Assembly: GCF_001884065.1 (NCBI RefSeq)
Contig: NZ_MACH01000092.1
Coordinates: 124,001-188,000 of the forward strand
Reading direction: 5' to 3'
DNA length: 64,000 nt
From: Bacillus proteolyticus
GTDB lineage: Bacteria > Bacillota > Bacilli > Bacillales > Bacillaceae_G
Shown: positions 23,892 through 34,131 of the stretch, in pieces
How the letters are laid out: each line of letters opens with the position of its first letter
How positions within the stretch are numbered: the stretch's first letter is position 1
The notes under the pieces: generated by a model
What the model saw: the letters and a program-made list of their open reading frames with translations, nothing else
The model's database searches: none
What the model was told of the DNA's origin: nothing
Program-made: the position numbers and the translations under genes

Positions 23892-24893
23892 TTAAGGCAT
23901 GTCATTGGGTAAGTTTTGGGAGTCCAATCGATTCTGAATAAAATTGATAGTATCAGTTGCAATTTTTTTACGTTTAAGAACAATCCCAGCATGCCCACAT
24001 GTATAAATATATCGAGTAGGTCTTTCCCAGGATTCCCACAAATAGTCTGTATCCTCAGAATGCACATATAGGTCGTGCTTGCCTGAAATTAATAAAATAT
24101 TTTCTTTTTTTACTTTTGGTAATGCTTGACTCGGTTCAGTGATTTTCCAATAAGCTTTTAAATCATCATACGTAACACCATGATGTTCCAAGTCTTCTCT
24201 AATAAATTTACCTGGATTTGTCTTCCAAATTGAATAAGAGAGTCGATTCGCGTAGAAAATGGATGCTAACACATCAATTTCTGGTTCAACAAGAGATGTT
24301 AAGTTAGTAATGACTCCACCTAAACTGATTCCTATTAAAATCAAGGGACCGTTTTTATTTACTTTAATCCATTTGATTAAAGTTCGTAAATCAGCTACCG
24401 CTTGTCTAGTTGCTTCTACAGTTCGTTCAACATTGGCACTTACCATGTACTCTCCACTGTATAGGGATTGGTTCGGTTTTCTGTCAAAATGATATGGTAA
24501 AGTGAAATAATACATATTCCACTTCAAGTTGGTCATATGGTCGTGGAATATTTTTTTTACACGTTCGTTAGAATCCATCCTCCAACCGTGAACAAAGATG
24601 ACATGAGGTGCATCTTCATTTTTATGTAAGAATAATTCCCCAGTGACAGAGTCGTTGCGTGAATCACCAGATTGAACCGAGCTTTTATATTTGAATTGTC
24701 CAACCATGTATTCCTTGTCTTGTTTTAAATGCTTAATGTTAAAATGAATATGAGATGGTTTTACTTTATAAAAAAAATCTATGTCCTTTATATATAGTGA
24801 GGTGTTAGAAAGAGAAGTATACTGAAACTCTACACTTCTTTTTTTGTGCAAATCATACAAGGCGTATCGATCAATGAGTTTTGAAAAAATCAA
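23892..24893 (-). CDS. Alpha/beta hydrolase
   Basis: About 333 residues with an alpha/beta hydrolase core preceded by about 90 untypical residues. APHVIFVHGWRMDSNERVKK gives the oxyanion loop, LILIGISLGGVITNLTSL holds the nucleophile elbow G-I-S-L-G, ISGKHDLYVHSED the acid, and CGHAGIVLKRK the histidine. It is probably a carboxylesterase or lipase-like enzyme. The start is TTG at 24893: GGAGGAGG lies immediately upstream, and the longer frame to 24908 would begin on that site. Single gene; substrate unknown. Confidence 0.83.
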   Translation of the reverse strand: MIFSKLIDRYALYDLHKKRSVEFQYTSLSNTSLYIKDIDFFYKVKPSHIHFNIKHLKQDKEYMVGQFKYKSSVQSGDSRNDSVTGELFLHKNEDAPHVIFVHGWRMDSNERVKKIFHDHMTNLKWNMYYFTLPYHFDRKPNQSLYSGEYMVSANVERTVEATRQAVADLRTLIKWIKVNKNGPLILIGISLGGVITNLTSLVEPEIDVLASIFYANRLSYSIWKTNPGKFIREDLEHHGVTYDDLKAYWKITEPSQALPKVKKENILLISGKHDLYVHSEDTDYLWESWERPTRYIYTCGHAGIVLKRKKIATDTINFIQNRLDSQNLPNDMP

Positions 24894-25078
24894 ATTAACC
24901 TCCTCCAAAATATATATTGTCTAAAAGATGGATAAAATTTATGCTGTAAATTAATTATAAAATATTCTCTTTTCCTAATAGTAGATGCTTGAATTATAAA
25001 ACAGGTGAGGAATTTGTATATTATATTATAAAGTTATCAATAAAATAAAACTATAAATAATTTTTACTAAAATCTAAA

Positions 25079-25129
25079 AAGAAAGTTAATATTCTTATTC
25101 ATAAAAGAGAACATTAACTTTCTTATTTT
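25079..25129. terminator. Bidirectional-looking terminator in a 390-base gap
   Basis: AAGAAAGTTAAT pairs perfectly with ATTAACTTTCTT around a 22-base loop containing a further TTCT/AGAG-like dyad, with T-rich flank on the right. The remaining gap 24909-25286 shows only AT-rich sequence. Confidence 0.7.
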
Positions 25130-25286
25130 CGTATCAAAAGGTACACCTTTTGAAGTGAAGTAATTTATATGAAAGACAATGTGTCAATTTGTATATCTAA
25201 TACAGTGATAGTTACCATAATTTTGAATCCTATAGTTAATTAACCTTACAATATACGTTTTTTTGGTATATAAATAGCTATATTCA

Positions 25287-25748
25287 TTAGAGAAAGAGTT
25301 TTAATCCTTCATGAGAATCTTTAAAACCTAATTTCTTATAAAATTGTAAAGCCTCTTGTCGTTCTTTATCTGTTGTTAACTGTACTAAATGACATCCCCG
25401 TAATTTAGCACGTTGAATAGCCCATTTAATAAGTTTACTTCCTATACCTTTACCACGTTTTGATGAGGCTGTCCGTACACCTTCAATTGTAGCTCTCCAA
25501 CCCCCTTGACGTGCAATGTAAGGCGTAAATGTAATTTGTTGAATACCAACAATCTCCGTCCCATCACACGCTACAATCAACTCGTTATTTGGATCACAAT
25601 CAATAGCATGAAATGCTCTTATATAACTATCAGGGAGTGGCGTTTCATAGCGCTCTCTTTTATTTCCTAAAACATCATCAGCAAGCATTTTTACAATTTC
25701 ATCTAAATCATCGGCCGTTGCAATCCTAAATGTTATAGTTTCTGTCAC
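25287..25748 (-). CDS. GNAT family N-acetyltransferase
   Basis: A 153-residue GNAT. Motif A (VRTASSKRGKGIGSKLIKWA, acetyl-CoA pyrophosphate loop R-G-K-G-I-G) and motif B (CHLVQLTTDKERQEALQFYKKLGF) are clear. Acceptor unknown. The first codon is GTG, with AAGGAGG 10 bases upstream. The gene stands alone with its own terminator. Confidence 0.88.
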   Translation of the reverse strand: MTETITFRIATADDLDEIVKMLADDVLGNKRERYETPLPDSYIRAFHAIDCDPNNELIVACDGTEIVGIQQITFTPYIARQGGWRATIEGVRTASSKRGKGIGSKLIKWAIQRAKLRGCHLVQLTTDKERQEALQFYKKLGFKDSHEGLKLFL

Positions 25749-25863
25749 TATTAAAAAACCTCCTTAATATATGCACTTGTTACTTTTATTTTACTTGTTT
25801 AAATACAATAGGTTAAATTATAAAATATTATGAGTCTCTATAACTTTTTCTTATAGATAGCAT

Positions 25864-25900
25864 AAAAGCCTAACTTATAAAATTATAAGTTAGGCTTTTT
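25864..25900. terminator. Perfect bidirectional hairpin
   Basis: AAAAGCCTAACTTATAA and TTATAAGTTAGGCTTTT form a 17-bp perfect stem with a 2-base centre, flanked by A and T runs. It lies upstream of the GNAT gene (on its promoter side), and so insulates it from leftward transcription. Confidence 0.8.
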
Positions 25901-26179
25901 AACACCATATTATTATTAGAAAATCCGACCAACTTCAATAAAACTCCATATTCTTTAATGAATTTTCATATTTAACAAGCACACATATAACTATCCAAAT
26001 AGGGTGGTTTTTATTTGTTGTATAGAAATTACGTAATAAGCATTGATTTATATGCTCTCATTCAATGAATTTTAACCTAACTCTAAGGACTGCCTCTTTA
26101 TCAATATTCAAAAACGATTACGTTTTTGGATTGGTGTTCCGGTTTTTCTTGACCAGGTCATTGAATAACTACACATAAA

Positions 26180-26236
26180 CTCCTTATATCTCTAGATAAA
26201 CTACCGATTAGCTCCATATAGACTCTAGATAACCTA
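26180..26236. promoter_or_regulatory. Imperfect direct repeats upstream of the ABC operon
   Basis: CTCCTTATATCTCTAGATAA (from 26180) recurs as CTCCATATAGACTCTAGATA (from 26212); the core CTCTAGATAA starts at 26190 and 26223, 33 bases apart. The second copy is followed by TATATAGAAT, a possible -10 box. Such same-face repeats 35-90 bases before a start codon suggest a response-regulator or repressor site. Confidence 0.5.
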
Positions 26237-26270
26237 TATAGAATACAAGTTATCAAGGAGGTAAGAAAAA

Positions 26271-27701
26271 ATGAACTTTATGAAACGAGCAATTCTCAGT
26301 ATGAAAAAAAGAGTAGGAACATCATTAATTTTGATGGCAGTCTTCCTAATTGTTACAAATTTAGTGTTGGCAGGATTCACAATCCAAAATGCATCAAAAA
26401 AAGCTGCTGATGCAGCAAGAAAAAAACTCGGTGCAGATGTTACTTTAATTCTTGATTTTGACAAATTAGGTCAACAAGCTAGGGAAACTGGAGAGATGCC
26501 TAATCCACCGAAGCTTAATACAAAAGAAGCAGATCAATTAGCGAAGTCAAAGTATGTAAAAGACTATAATTACATAACTAACACTCTCGGAATTTCTGAC
26601 GGACTTAAACTAATAGGAGCTTCAGAAGGAGAAGAAGAAGGAAAAGGAAAAGCGGGAATGGCGGCTGTACGAGGCGGTTCAGGCTCCGGTACAGAAATAG
26701 ATATGAATTCTTCTTTTATGATTGAGGGAGTTCGCAAAACTGCATTACAAGAAAGCTTTAAGAATGGAAAAAGTAAAATCATTGATGGGAAACCAATTAC
26801 AGAACAGATGAAAGATCAGAATGTAGCTTTAATGGAAAAACGATTAGCGGAATTAAACAACTTGAAAGTAGGAGACAAAGTTAAAGTACAATCAGGGGAT
26901 AAGAAGGAATCCCTCGAGGTTGAAATTATCGGTATTTACGAAACGAATGAGCAAGCAATGGGTCAACAAGCTCCTCCTATAATGGATCCAGCTAATAAAC
27001 TATATATGCCGCATTCAACTATGAAAAAATTAGAAATAGATCAAGGTATAAGTAGCATTCAAGTCGTGTATTTCTTGAAAGATCCACAAAACATTGAAGC
27101 ATTTAAAGAAGAAGCAAAAAAATCTGATATTGATTTTAATTATTATAAATTAGATGCACATGATTCGTTGTACAAACAAATGATTGGGCCTATCGAAAAT
27201 ATCTCATCTACTTCTCAAATGATTATTTATATTGTATCAATTGCAGGTGCGATTATTTTAGGGTTAATCATTATGTTATCGATTAAAGCACGTCGTAAGG
27301 AAATGGGGATTCTATTGTCCATTGGAGAGAAAAAGTGGAAACTGATGGCGCAGTTCGTAGTAGAAGTAGTATGTATCGCTATTTTAGCATTTGGATTATC
27401 CATAACAACAGGAGCAAAAATTTCTCAATTTATAGGGGATAATTTACTTTCGAGTGAAATTGCTACAGCAGGAGAAGAAACAAACACCCCACAAAATGGA
27501 ACTGTAATGGTAGCTGGACCTGGTGGAACTGTACAAAATCAAAAAGAGGATCCAATTGATAAAATTAATGTAAGTGTAACAGGAGAAGATGTAGGGAAAA
27601 TGGGGGGGATTGGACTAGCTATTGCTATATTAGCAACGCTTCTTCCAGCATTATCTATTCTACGCCTGAATCCAAAACAAATTCTTTTAAAAGATGAATA
27701 A
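26271..27701 (+). CDS. ABC transporter permease (FtsX/MacB-like)
   Basis: A 476-residue permease. An N-terminal membrane helix (SLILMAVFLIVTNLVLAGFT) is followed by a large extracytoplasmic domain (to about residue 310), then three helices with the FtsX-type cytosolic loop SIKARRKEMGILLSIGEKKW. Glycine-rich patches near residue 130 and methionines in the external domain vary in this family. It forms a two-gene operon with the ATPase 11 bases downstream. Such pairs handle antimicrobial peptides, lipoproteins or signalling. AAGGAGG lies 8 bases before ATG. Confidence 0.87.
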   Translation: MNFMKRAILSMKKRVGTSLILMAVFLIVTNLVLAGFTIQNASKKAADAARKKLGADVTLILDFDKLGQQARETGEMPNPPKLNTKEADQLAKSKYVKDYNYITNTLGISDGLKLIGASEGEEEGKGKAGMAAVRGGSGSGTEIDMNSSFMIEGVRKTALQESFKNGKSKIIDGKPITEQMKDQNVALMEKRLAELNNLKVGDKVKVQSGDKKESLEVEIIGIYETNEQAMGQQAPPIMDPANKLYMPHSTMKKLEIDQGISSIQVVYFLKDPQNIEAFKEEAKKSDIDFNYYKLDAHDSLYKQMIGPIENISSTSQMIIYIVSIAGAIILGLIIMLSIKARRKEMGILLSIGEKKWKLMAQFVVEVVCIAILAFGLSITTGAKISQFIGDNLLSSEIATAGEETNTPQNGTVMVAGPGGTVQNQKEDPIDKINVSVTGEDVGKMGGIGLAIAILATLLPALSILRLNPKQILLKDE

Positions 27702-27712
27702 GGAGGCTCGAT

Positions 27713-28390
27713 ATGGAGACGATTTTACAATTTAAAAACTTAGATTATTATTATGAAAGTAACGGAAAAAAAGTAGCGATACTAGACAATGTTAACTTTT
27801 CTTTTCAAAAAGGACATTTCTACACAATTCTAGGACCATCCGGATCTGGTAAAACCACTACTCTTAGCTTAGGTTGCGGGCTAGATATACCTAAAAATGG
27901 TTATGTACTGTTTAATGGAAAGGATATTCGAAAAATTGGTTTGGATCGGTACCGTAATCAAAATGTATCGGTAATTTTCCAATCTTATAATTTGATTACC
28001 TATATGACTGCTCTTCAAAATGTCTTAACAGCAATGGAAATTACAGGTGTTAAAGTGCAAAATAAAACGGCAAGGGCGTTAGAATTATTAGAGAAAGTAG
28101 GACTTACAGAAGTAGAAGCGAAACGAAATGTTCTGCAACTAAGTGGCGGGCAACAGCAGCGTGTTGCAATCGCTCGAGCATTATCTTGTAATGTTGATTT
28201 ACTGATTGCGGATGAGCCGACAGGAAACCTCGACGAAGAAACGGCAATGGATATAATAGAACTGTTTCAAGAACTTGCACACAAAGAAAATAAATGTATT
28301 ATTGTTGTGACGCACTCACAGGAAGTTGCTAAAAAATCAGACCGTGCAGTCTATTTAAGTAAGAAGAAGTTGGTAGTAAACGAAATTTAA
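27713..28390 (+). CDS. ABC transporter ATP-binding protein (MacB/LolD-like)
   Basis: A 225-residue ATPase with Walker A GPSGSGKTTT near residue 41, Q-loop IFQSYNLI, signature LSGGQQQRVAIARAL and Walker B LLIADEPTGNLD, plus the switch His in VVTHSQEV. The ADEPTGNLD form is typical of the MacB/LolD/FtsE group. It drives the FtsX-like permease encoded 11 bases upstream. AAGGAGG precedes ATG by 7 bases. Confidence 0.92.
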   Translation: METILQFKNLDYYYESNGKKVAILDNVNFSFQKGHFYTILGPSGSGKTTTLSLGCGLDIPKNGYVLFNGKDIRKIGLDRYRNQNVSVIFQSYNLITYMTALQNVLTAMEITGVKVQNKTARALELLEKVGLTEVEAKRNVLQLSGGQQQRVAIARALSCNVDLLIADEPTGNLDEETAMDIIELFQELAHKENKCIIVVTHSQEVAKKSDRAVYLSKKKLVVNEI

Positions 28391-28540
28391 TATCACCCTA
28401 GTTTTTTAATTCACATAATTTTCGAAATCAGTTTCTTCAAATATTTATATTTGATATACAATATAACCAAGCCATAATCAAAATGGTCTCCCTGTATTGA
28501 ATATTAAGATAGTTTGTTATTCCCTTTTTAACAATTTTTG

Positions 28541-28577
28541 AAAAAGAACTTGTAGTATATTCTACAGGTTCTTTTTG
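28541..28577 (+). terminator. Terminator after the ABC operon
   Basis: AAAGAACTTGTAG and CTACAGGTTCTTT form a 13-bp stem with one G-U, followed by TTTT. It lies 150 bases after the ATPase stop. Confidence 0.8.
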
Positions 28578-28618
28578 TTATGATCGGTTTACTATATCAT
28601 TGAAGAATTGCATATAAA

Positions 28619-28663
28619 AAACGGGGCAGTATTTAGATGTATGATCTAAATACTGTCCCGTTT
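28619..28663. terminator. Long perfect hairpin upstream of the ger operon
   Basis: AAACGGGGCAGTATTTAGAT and ATCTAAATACTGTCCCGTTT form an almost perfect 20-bp stem with a 5-base loop. It may be a second terminator insulating the sporulation operon, or a repeat end. The remainder of the gap 28391-28828 shows no gene. Confidence 0.65.
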
Positions 28664-28828
28664 AATTATTTATCTGTAAAAAGGAACTAGCTTACATCTC
28701 ATGTGATAGATTTTATAAATAAGAGCGTTTAATTGTCCATGGCTCTAAGCACTAACCATTTGGAATAAAGATGCAATGTATCAGTTATACTATGTAATAT
28801 TTATTCATTACAAAATATGGTGGTATGT

Positions 28829-29908
28829 ATGACTAAGCAAACAATTACTTTATTTCAAGTTTCTATGATACTCATTGGTAGTATTGGGATAATTAATCAT
28901 GTCATTATGATTCCTATGTTATTAGATACCTCAGGTAGAGATTCGTGGATCTCTATCATATTAGTAAGCGTTATATACTTGATTTGGATTTCATTAATAT
29001 TCATCATATATAGAAACATAAAAAATGAACACTTGTTTTCGTGGTTAAAAAATAAATTTGGGAAACTCAGTGTATATCCAATCATATTCATAGTTGTGAT
29101 TTATTTAATAACAATTGGTGTCGTTGCACTAAAAGAAACATTAACCTTTTTCTCTTTTTATTTACCAGAAACACCTCACTTTGTATTAGGAATACTTTTT
29201 TCAATGATTTGTCTCTATAATGCTACAAGAGGAATTCAATCTATTGCACTTACAACAGGTGTTTTGTTACCTATTGTATTTCTACTTGGTTTTTTTGTAA
29301 TGTTTGCAAATGTTCCGCATAAAGATTATTCTTTACTTCAGCCAATGATGGAAAATGGAATGAAGCCAGTATTTAAGGGGATGGTTTATCCTGCAGCAGG
29401 ATTTTTAGAGTTAATTTTTATTCTTTTCTTACAGCATCACATTTGTTCAAAAGTCAAATTATATCAACTGATTGCTTTGGGAATGGTTATTATTGGTATC
29501 ACAATAGGCCCAGTTATGGCAGCTATTATAGAATTTGGACCTTTCGTAGCAGCAAACCAACGATATCCAGCATTTGAAGAATGGAGACTTGTGTCAATAG
29601 GAAGGTATATTGAAAATTTAGACTTTCTCTCCGTGTATCAGTGGCTTGTAGGGATATTTATTCGTCTATCACTTGTTGTTTTTCTTATACCAGATTTGTT
29701 TTCAATTACAAATCGGAAAACGAGAAATGGGATTATGTTTGCAATACTTTCATGTATTTTATTAATAAGTATACTACCCATCAGTGACTCTAGTTTCTAT
29801 TGGTTTGTATCTCAAATTATTTTACCAGTTTCAGCTTTAGGGCTATTTTTGTTTTCTATCTTACTAATAGTGTTTGTATGGGTTGCTAAATTTAAGAAAA
29901 GCTCTTAA
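28829..29908 (+). CDS. Germinant receptor B subunit (GerAB family)
   Basis: About 359 residues with ten hydrophobic helices, of the amino acid permease-like GerB family (QTITLFQVSMILIGSIGIIN at the start; FFSFYLPETPHFVLG). In the inner membrane of the dormant spore it forms the germinant-binding subunit. First gene of a B-A-C operon, whereas most are A-B-C or A-C-B. The start is ATG at 28829, with GGTGG upstream; an earlier in-frame ATG (28817) overlaps that site. Germinant not predictable. The operon order is like plasmid gerX, but identity needs a database comparison. Confidence 0.88.
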   Translation: MTKQTITLFQVSMILIGSIGIINHVIMIPMLLDTSGRDSWISIILVSVIYLIWISLIFIIYRNIKNEHLFSWLKNKFGKLSVYPIIFIVVIYLITIGVVALKETLTFFSFYLPETPHFVLGILFSMICLYNATRGIQSIALTTGVLLPIVFLLGFFVMFANVPHKDYSLLQPMMENGMKPVFKGMVYPAAGFLELIFILFLQHHICSKVKLYQLIALGMVIIGITIGPVMAAIIEFGPFVAANQRYPAFEEWRLVSIGRYIENLDFLSVYQWLVGIFIRLSLVVFLIPDLFSITNRKTRNGIMFAILSCILLISILPISDSSFYWFVSQIILPVSALGLFLFSILLIVFVWVAKFKKSS

Positions 29909-29964
29909 AAGAGTATGAAGATGTATTTTATATAAGGTTGCTGAGTTTGAAGGAGACAACGTAG

Positions 29965-31443
29965 ATGAACAAACGAGTAGAATTAAACGAGAAGATAATT
30001 CTAGAATGGTTTGAAGGATGCAACGATGTAAAAATAATAAAGCGTGAATTGGATGAGAAAGAAAAAAAGAGATCAGTATTGTTTATGTATTGTCAAAACT
30101 TAATTGACAATACAAAATTAAAACAAGCCACATCATCCCATGTCTGCAAAGAGCTTTCAAGTAATTCGACAGAAGAGTTTAACCTCTCAACATTAATTCC
30201 CCAGTTATCAGTACAGAAATTAGATATGGTAAATTCGAATGAAACTATCTCTCAGATTATATTTGAAGGTAACCTCCTTATTATTTTTGAAGAATCTAAA
30301 CATGGATATATAGTTGATATTGCTCAAATACCTACCAGATCGGTTGAACAAACAAATACAGAGATGACCATTCGTGGTGGACGTGATGGATTTGTTGAAG
30401 AGTTAAACACAAATATAGGATTAATTAGAAAAAGACTAAAAACGAGTTCTCTTAGTTATGAAGAATTTATTATTGGAGAAAGAACACAAACTAAAGTAGC
30501 ACTCCTGTATTTAAAAGATGTCGCATCCCAAGATATCATTAATCAAGTTCGATTAAAATTAAGACAAATTAAAATGGACGGGGTTGTTTCAAGTGCACAA
30601 ATTGAAGAGTTAATCACAAACAATCAATTTAGTGTATTTCCTTTAGTTGAATATACAGGGCGCCCTGATTATGCTGTGAATTGTTTGCTATATGGGCGTT
30701 TTATTTTACTAGTTGAAGGGTCACCAACAGCGACAATTGCACCAGTTACATTTCCTTTTTTTGTGAATACATCTGAAGATCAAGATCTTTTCTACATATT
30801 CGGTAGCTTTGTACGACTTGTAAGTCTTTTGGGGATAGCAATTTCTATATTTCTTCCAGGAATTTGGATAGCACTAATTACATATCATCCAGATCAGATT
30901 CCCTATACGTTGCTAGCTACATTAAGCTTATCAAGAGAAGGGATTCCTTTTCCAGCTCCTTTAGAAGGGCTAATTATGATGACCTTATTTGAAATTTTGA
31001 GACAAGCAGGATTGCGTGTTCCTGCCGTATTTGGTCAAACATTATCTGTTGTAGGGGGGTTAATTATTGGACAAGCTGCTATTAGTGCAGGAATTGTTTC
31101 AGCATCTATGGTCATTATAATAGCAATCTCGGTTGTTTCGACATTTGCTTTAACTAATCAGTCAGTAACAGGAATAATAAGTATATTGCGGTATGTAGTA
31201 TTCTTAGTATCTTCTTTATTAGGCATAGTAGGATTTATCTTTTGTGTCCTTGTGATGGTGATACATGTAGTAAATTTACGCTCTTTTGGAGTTCCATTCT
31301 TTACACCATATTCACCCCCTGTGTTTAAAAGTATGCTAGCAGCCACATTTAGACTTCCTTTCACGTATATGAAAAAAAGACCTAAAGAATTGCATACGCA
31401 AGATAATACAAGGAAAAGAGAGAGTACCGATGAAGAAAAATAA
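29965..31443 (+). CDS. Germinant receptor A subunit (GerAA family)
   Basis: A 492-residue protein. A soluble N-terminal domain (to about 280) carries the family signature [20 protein letters not shown] and [20 protein letters not shown], followed by about five membrane helices and the strongly conserved [20 protein letters not shown] segment. GerA subunits assemble the oligomeric ion channel of the receptor. AAGGAGA lies 9 bases before ATG. Its last 14 bases overlap the C gene. Expression is expected in the forespore under sigma G; I did not assign that promoter with confidence. Confidence 0.93.
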   Translation: MNKRVELNEKIILEWFEGCNDVKIIKRELDEKEKKRSVLFMYCQNLIDNTKLKQATSSHVCKELSSNSTEEFNLSTLIPQLSVQKLDMVNSNETISQIIFEGNLLIIFEESKHGYIVDIAQIPTRSVEQTNTEMTIRGGRDGFVEELNTNIGLIRKRLKTSSLSYEEFIIGERTQTKVALLYLKDVASQDIINQVRLKLRQIKMDGVVSSAQIEELITNNQFSVFPLVEYTGRPDYAVNCLLYGRFILLVEGSPTATIAPVTFPFFVNTSEDQDLFYIFGSFVRLVSLLGIAISIFLPGIWIALITYHPDQIPYTLLATLSLSREGIPFPAPLEGLIMMTLFEILRQAGLRVPAVFGQTLSVVGGLIIGQAAISAGIVSASMVIIIAISVVSTFALTNQSVTGIISILRYVVFLVSSLLGIVGFIFCVLVMVIHVVNLRSFGVPFFTPYSPPVFKSMLAATFRLPFTYMKKRPKELHTQDNTRKRESTDEEK

Positions 31444-32590
31444 AAGAATAGTTATATTTCTTTTTATAATGTGTACGTTTCTAACAGGGTGTTGGGATCA
31501 AAGAGAGTTGCATCACGTTTTGTATATAAATAGTCTAGGTATCGATTTTAAAGATAATAACTATATCATCCGTCCGCAATTTATTAATTTTTCTAACATA
31601 GCTAAACAAGAAGGGAGCACTACCCGTAATTATAGTCAGGCCTATATTGGTAAGGGAAAAGGCCCTATTTTAGATGATGCAGCATTTGATTTTTATAAGG
31701 GTGCTCAACAAGAAATCTCATGGGAGCATCTCAAAACAATTGTTGTAACAGAGAGATTTCTAAAACATGGTGACTTAAATCAATTTAATGATTTTTTTTC
31801 TCGTTTTTTTCAATTTCGAGATACTATGTGGATATTTGGAACTAAAGAACCTTTAGAAAATATATTAGCGAACAATAACATATTAAATATTTCTCAATTA
31901 TATACAATCATTAATTTACCAAAAGAGATAACCAAGCAATATACAATAATAGATCCTTTACCTTTATATAAATTCCAAAGAAATTATTATGAACCTGGGA
32001 TGACAACTCGCATTCCTTTCTTAGCTACGACTAAAACATATTGGAAAAAAGGGCATACATCATTTCCAATGTTAAAATTTAGTGGTTATGGTTTTATAAA
32101 CGATAAATCCTATATAAATCATTTAAACAACCATGATATTGCTGGGGTTCGATGGACGGATGAAAATACTAAACGAGCTCCATTACTATTAAAATTTAAC
32201 AAGAAAATCATTGGACATATAGTATTAAAAAATCCAGAGATAGATACAAAGCATTTTATTAAAAATGGAAAGTTACGCATGCTTATGAACATCCATTTTG
32301 ATGCTGATATTTTTCAATTAATAAATTCTATGCCTGTAAATGATATTAAAAAAATTGCAGAGGCCCAAGTTGAAAAAGAAATTAAAAAAACGTACCGAAA
32401 AGGAATCGAAAGAGGGATTGACACGTATCAGTTATCACATTCCTTATATCGGCAGAATTCTAAATTGTGGAAACAATATAAAAAAGAGGGGGGAATATCC
32501 CTTCAAAATAAAGAATTAGATTTAAATGTCTCGATTAATATAGCTACAAATGGAAAATCTAAAAATATGCGTAATATGATTGAGCATTAG
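31430..32590 (+). CDS. Germinant receptor C subunit lipoprotein (GerAC family)
   Basis: A 386-residue lipoprotein. The signal [15 protein letters not shown] ends in the lipobox L-T-G-C with Cys21 as the lipid anchor, followed by [19 protein letters not shown], the family's N-terminal signature. It anchors outside the inner spore membrane and completes the B-A-C receptor. It starts 14 bases inside the A gene, so translation is likely coupled. Length is normal and no damage is visible. Confidence 0.92.
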   Translation: MKKNKRIVIFLFIMCTFLTGCWDQRELHHVLYINSLGIDFKDNNYIIRPQFINFSNIAKQEGSTTRNYSQAYIGKGKGPILDDAAFDFYKGAQQEISWEHLKTIVVTERFLKHGDLNQFNDFFSRFFQFRDTMWIFGTKEPLENILANNNILNISQLYTIINLPKEITKQYTIIDPLPLYKFQRNYYEPGMTTRIPFLATTKTYWKKGHTSFPMLKFSGYGFINDKSYINHLNNHDIAGVRWTDENTKRAPLLLKFNKKIIGHIVLKNPEIDTKHFIKNGKLRMLMNIHFDADIFQLINSMPVNDIKKIAEAQVEKEIKKTYRKGIERGIDTYQLSHSLYRQNSKLWKQYKKEGGISLQNKELDLNVSINIATNGKSKNMRNMIEH

Positions 32591-32711
32591 AATGGTTGAA
32601 GATGAAAGGAAACGTAAAATATTAACTCTAAATAGTAGATTCGAACGTGAAAGACCACTACGATGTGGTGGCGTCTTCTTTAGGAATGGGATGAGAGTTC
32701 GATTAGGAGCA

Positions 32712-32733
32712 GAAGGAGGCCTTTGCCTCCTTC
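32712..32733 (+). terminator. Hairpin after the ger operon
   Basis: GAAGGAGGC, four-base loop, GCCTCCTTC: a perfect 9-bp GC-rich stem, with a weak T-tract after it. A second stem (GACCAC/GTGGTG near 32652-32670) precedes it. Confidence 0.65.
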
Positions 32734-32825
32734 GTTGCCTGAAAACACGCTTACATTTCTTGGCATTTAGATAAGTACAAGTCTAACTATATGTGCCGTA
32801 AAGCAGGAGTAGCTTAAATTCATTA

Positions 32826-33761
32826 CTATGATTTATTCGTTACTTTTAAAGAATCTAACACTATTTTAGTTGCATTTGCAATAAGTTTATCATCGTATTT
32901 CGCATCTTCTTTCGCATGATTAGAAAGTATCGCAAGAATAATTGGCTTTTTATTTGGTGGCCAAATGATTGCAATATCATTCCTTGTTCCATAAGACCCA
33001 GAGCCAGTCTTATCGGCTACTTCCCATTCTCCTGGAACTCCAGCACGAATTAAGTTGTCCCCCGTAGTATTTCTTTTCATCAAATCTATTAAAAAGTTCC
33101 GTTTCTCAATGGAAAGTATATCCCCTAGCGCGTATGCTTGAAGACTAGTAGCTAATGCCTTTGGGGTACTAGTATCACGAGTGTCTCCTGGCTGCACTTC
33201 GTTTAATTCTGGTTCAAAACGTTCAGGATTTGTGACAGTATCTCCTATGTCTCTCAGTGATTTTTTGAATTCACTTGGCCCACCTAATTGTTTAAGAATA
33301 AGATTTTGTGCAGTATTATCACTATATCGAATGGAAGCATCCGCAAGCTCTTTCAGAGTCATACCTGTATCTACATATTTTTCAGTAATTGGATTGTAAT
33401 TCACAAGATCTTTGCTAGTATACTTAATTATTTGATCTAAATTTTCTATTGATTTCTTCTGTAACAGTGCTCCCACAGCAAGGGCTTTGTGGGTAGATGC
33501 GTATGCAAACCGTTCATCTGAACGATAAGTAACGGTTTGATTCGTACCTGTGTCCAATGCATAAATACCAAGCTTAGCATCATAATCTTTTTCAAGCTTA
33601 ACAAAAGATTGATTACTTATATGCTCTTGTTTGGTTTGTTTAGGGGATTCGGATTGAATATTACTATTGGAACAGCCTATAAGCGTTACACATGAAAGTA
33701 ATACTACAGGGAGCATCTTTTTATAATGTGCAATGTGAAAAAACTTCTTTGAAACTATCAT
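32826..33761 (-). CDS. Class A beta-lactamase, lipoprotein form (beta-lactamase III-like)
   Basis: A 311-residue serine beta-lactamase. The lipobox LIGC puts the anchored Cys at residue 30. Catalytic motifs are intact: S-T-H-K at residues 89-92 (usually S-T-x-K), SDN in IRYSDNTAQN, the general-base Glu in RFEPELNEVQ and KTG in EVADKTGSGSYG. The N-terminus (HYKKMLPVVLLSCVTLIGCS) follows the membrane-bound beta-lactamase III of B. cereus rather than the secreted enzyme I. It hydrolyses penicillins at the outer face of the membrane. No blaI/blaR-type regulator is adjacent. Gap 33762-34131 shows no gene. Confidence 0.93.
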   Translation of the reverse strand: MIVSKKFFHIAHYKKMLPVVLLSCVTLIGCSNSNIQSESPKQTKQEHISNQSFVKLEKDYDAKLGIYALDTGTNQTVTYRSDERFAYASTHKALAVGALLQKKSIENLDQIIKYTSKDLVNYNPITEKYVDTGMTLKELADASIRYSDNTAQNLILKQLGGPSEFKKSLRDIGDTVTNPERFEPELNEVQPGDTRDTSTPKALATSLQAYALGDILSIEKRNFLIDLMKRNTTGDNLIRAGVPGEWEVADKTGSGSYGTRNDIAIIWPPNKKPIILAILSNHAKEDAKYDDKLIANATKIVLDSLKVTNKS

Positions 33762-34131
33762 ACATTTTCAACCTCTTTCAAGAATATATGGATTTTGTAT
33801 AGGTATTTTACATACCTATACAATTAACAAATGCACAGGATAGCACTCTTCATGTGTTTCTTGCATTACAAAATGAGAGAACTACCAAAAGCACCTTTTT
33901 TATATGTAATAGACAATCTAAGTAACGCATTTGTTCCATTTATGATTAAAGTTTTTAGTATATCCATTAACTTTGTTTTTAAGCATCGCAAAATCCATTT
34001 TTGAACTTCACTTAATTTAATATGGATTTAGATTGAGTTTTCCTTGTAACGGGAATTTCAATTGGATAGCGCATATATAACAACCTCGTTTCGGATAGAA
34101 TAAGTCATAACAACTACTGATTTCATTTTAA

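Noticed and set aside
32580..32774. A 64-codon frame after gerC
   Set aside because: Arginine-rich composition produced by terminator hairpins; no ribosome site or family resemblance.
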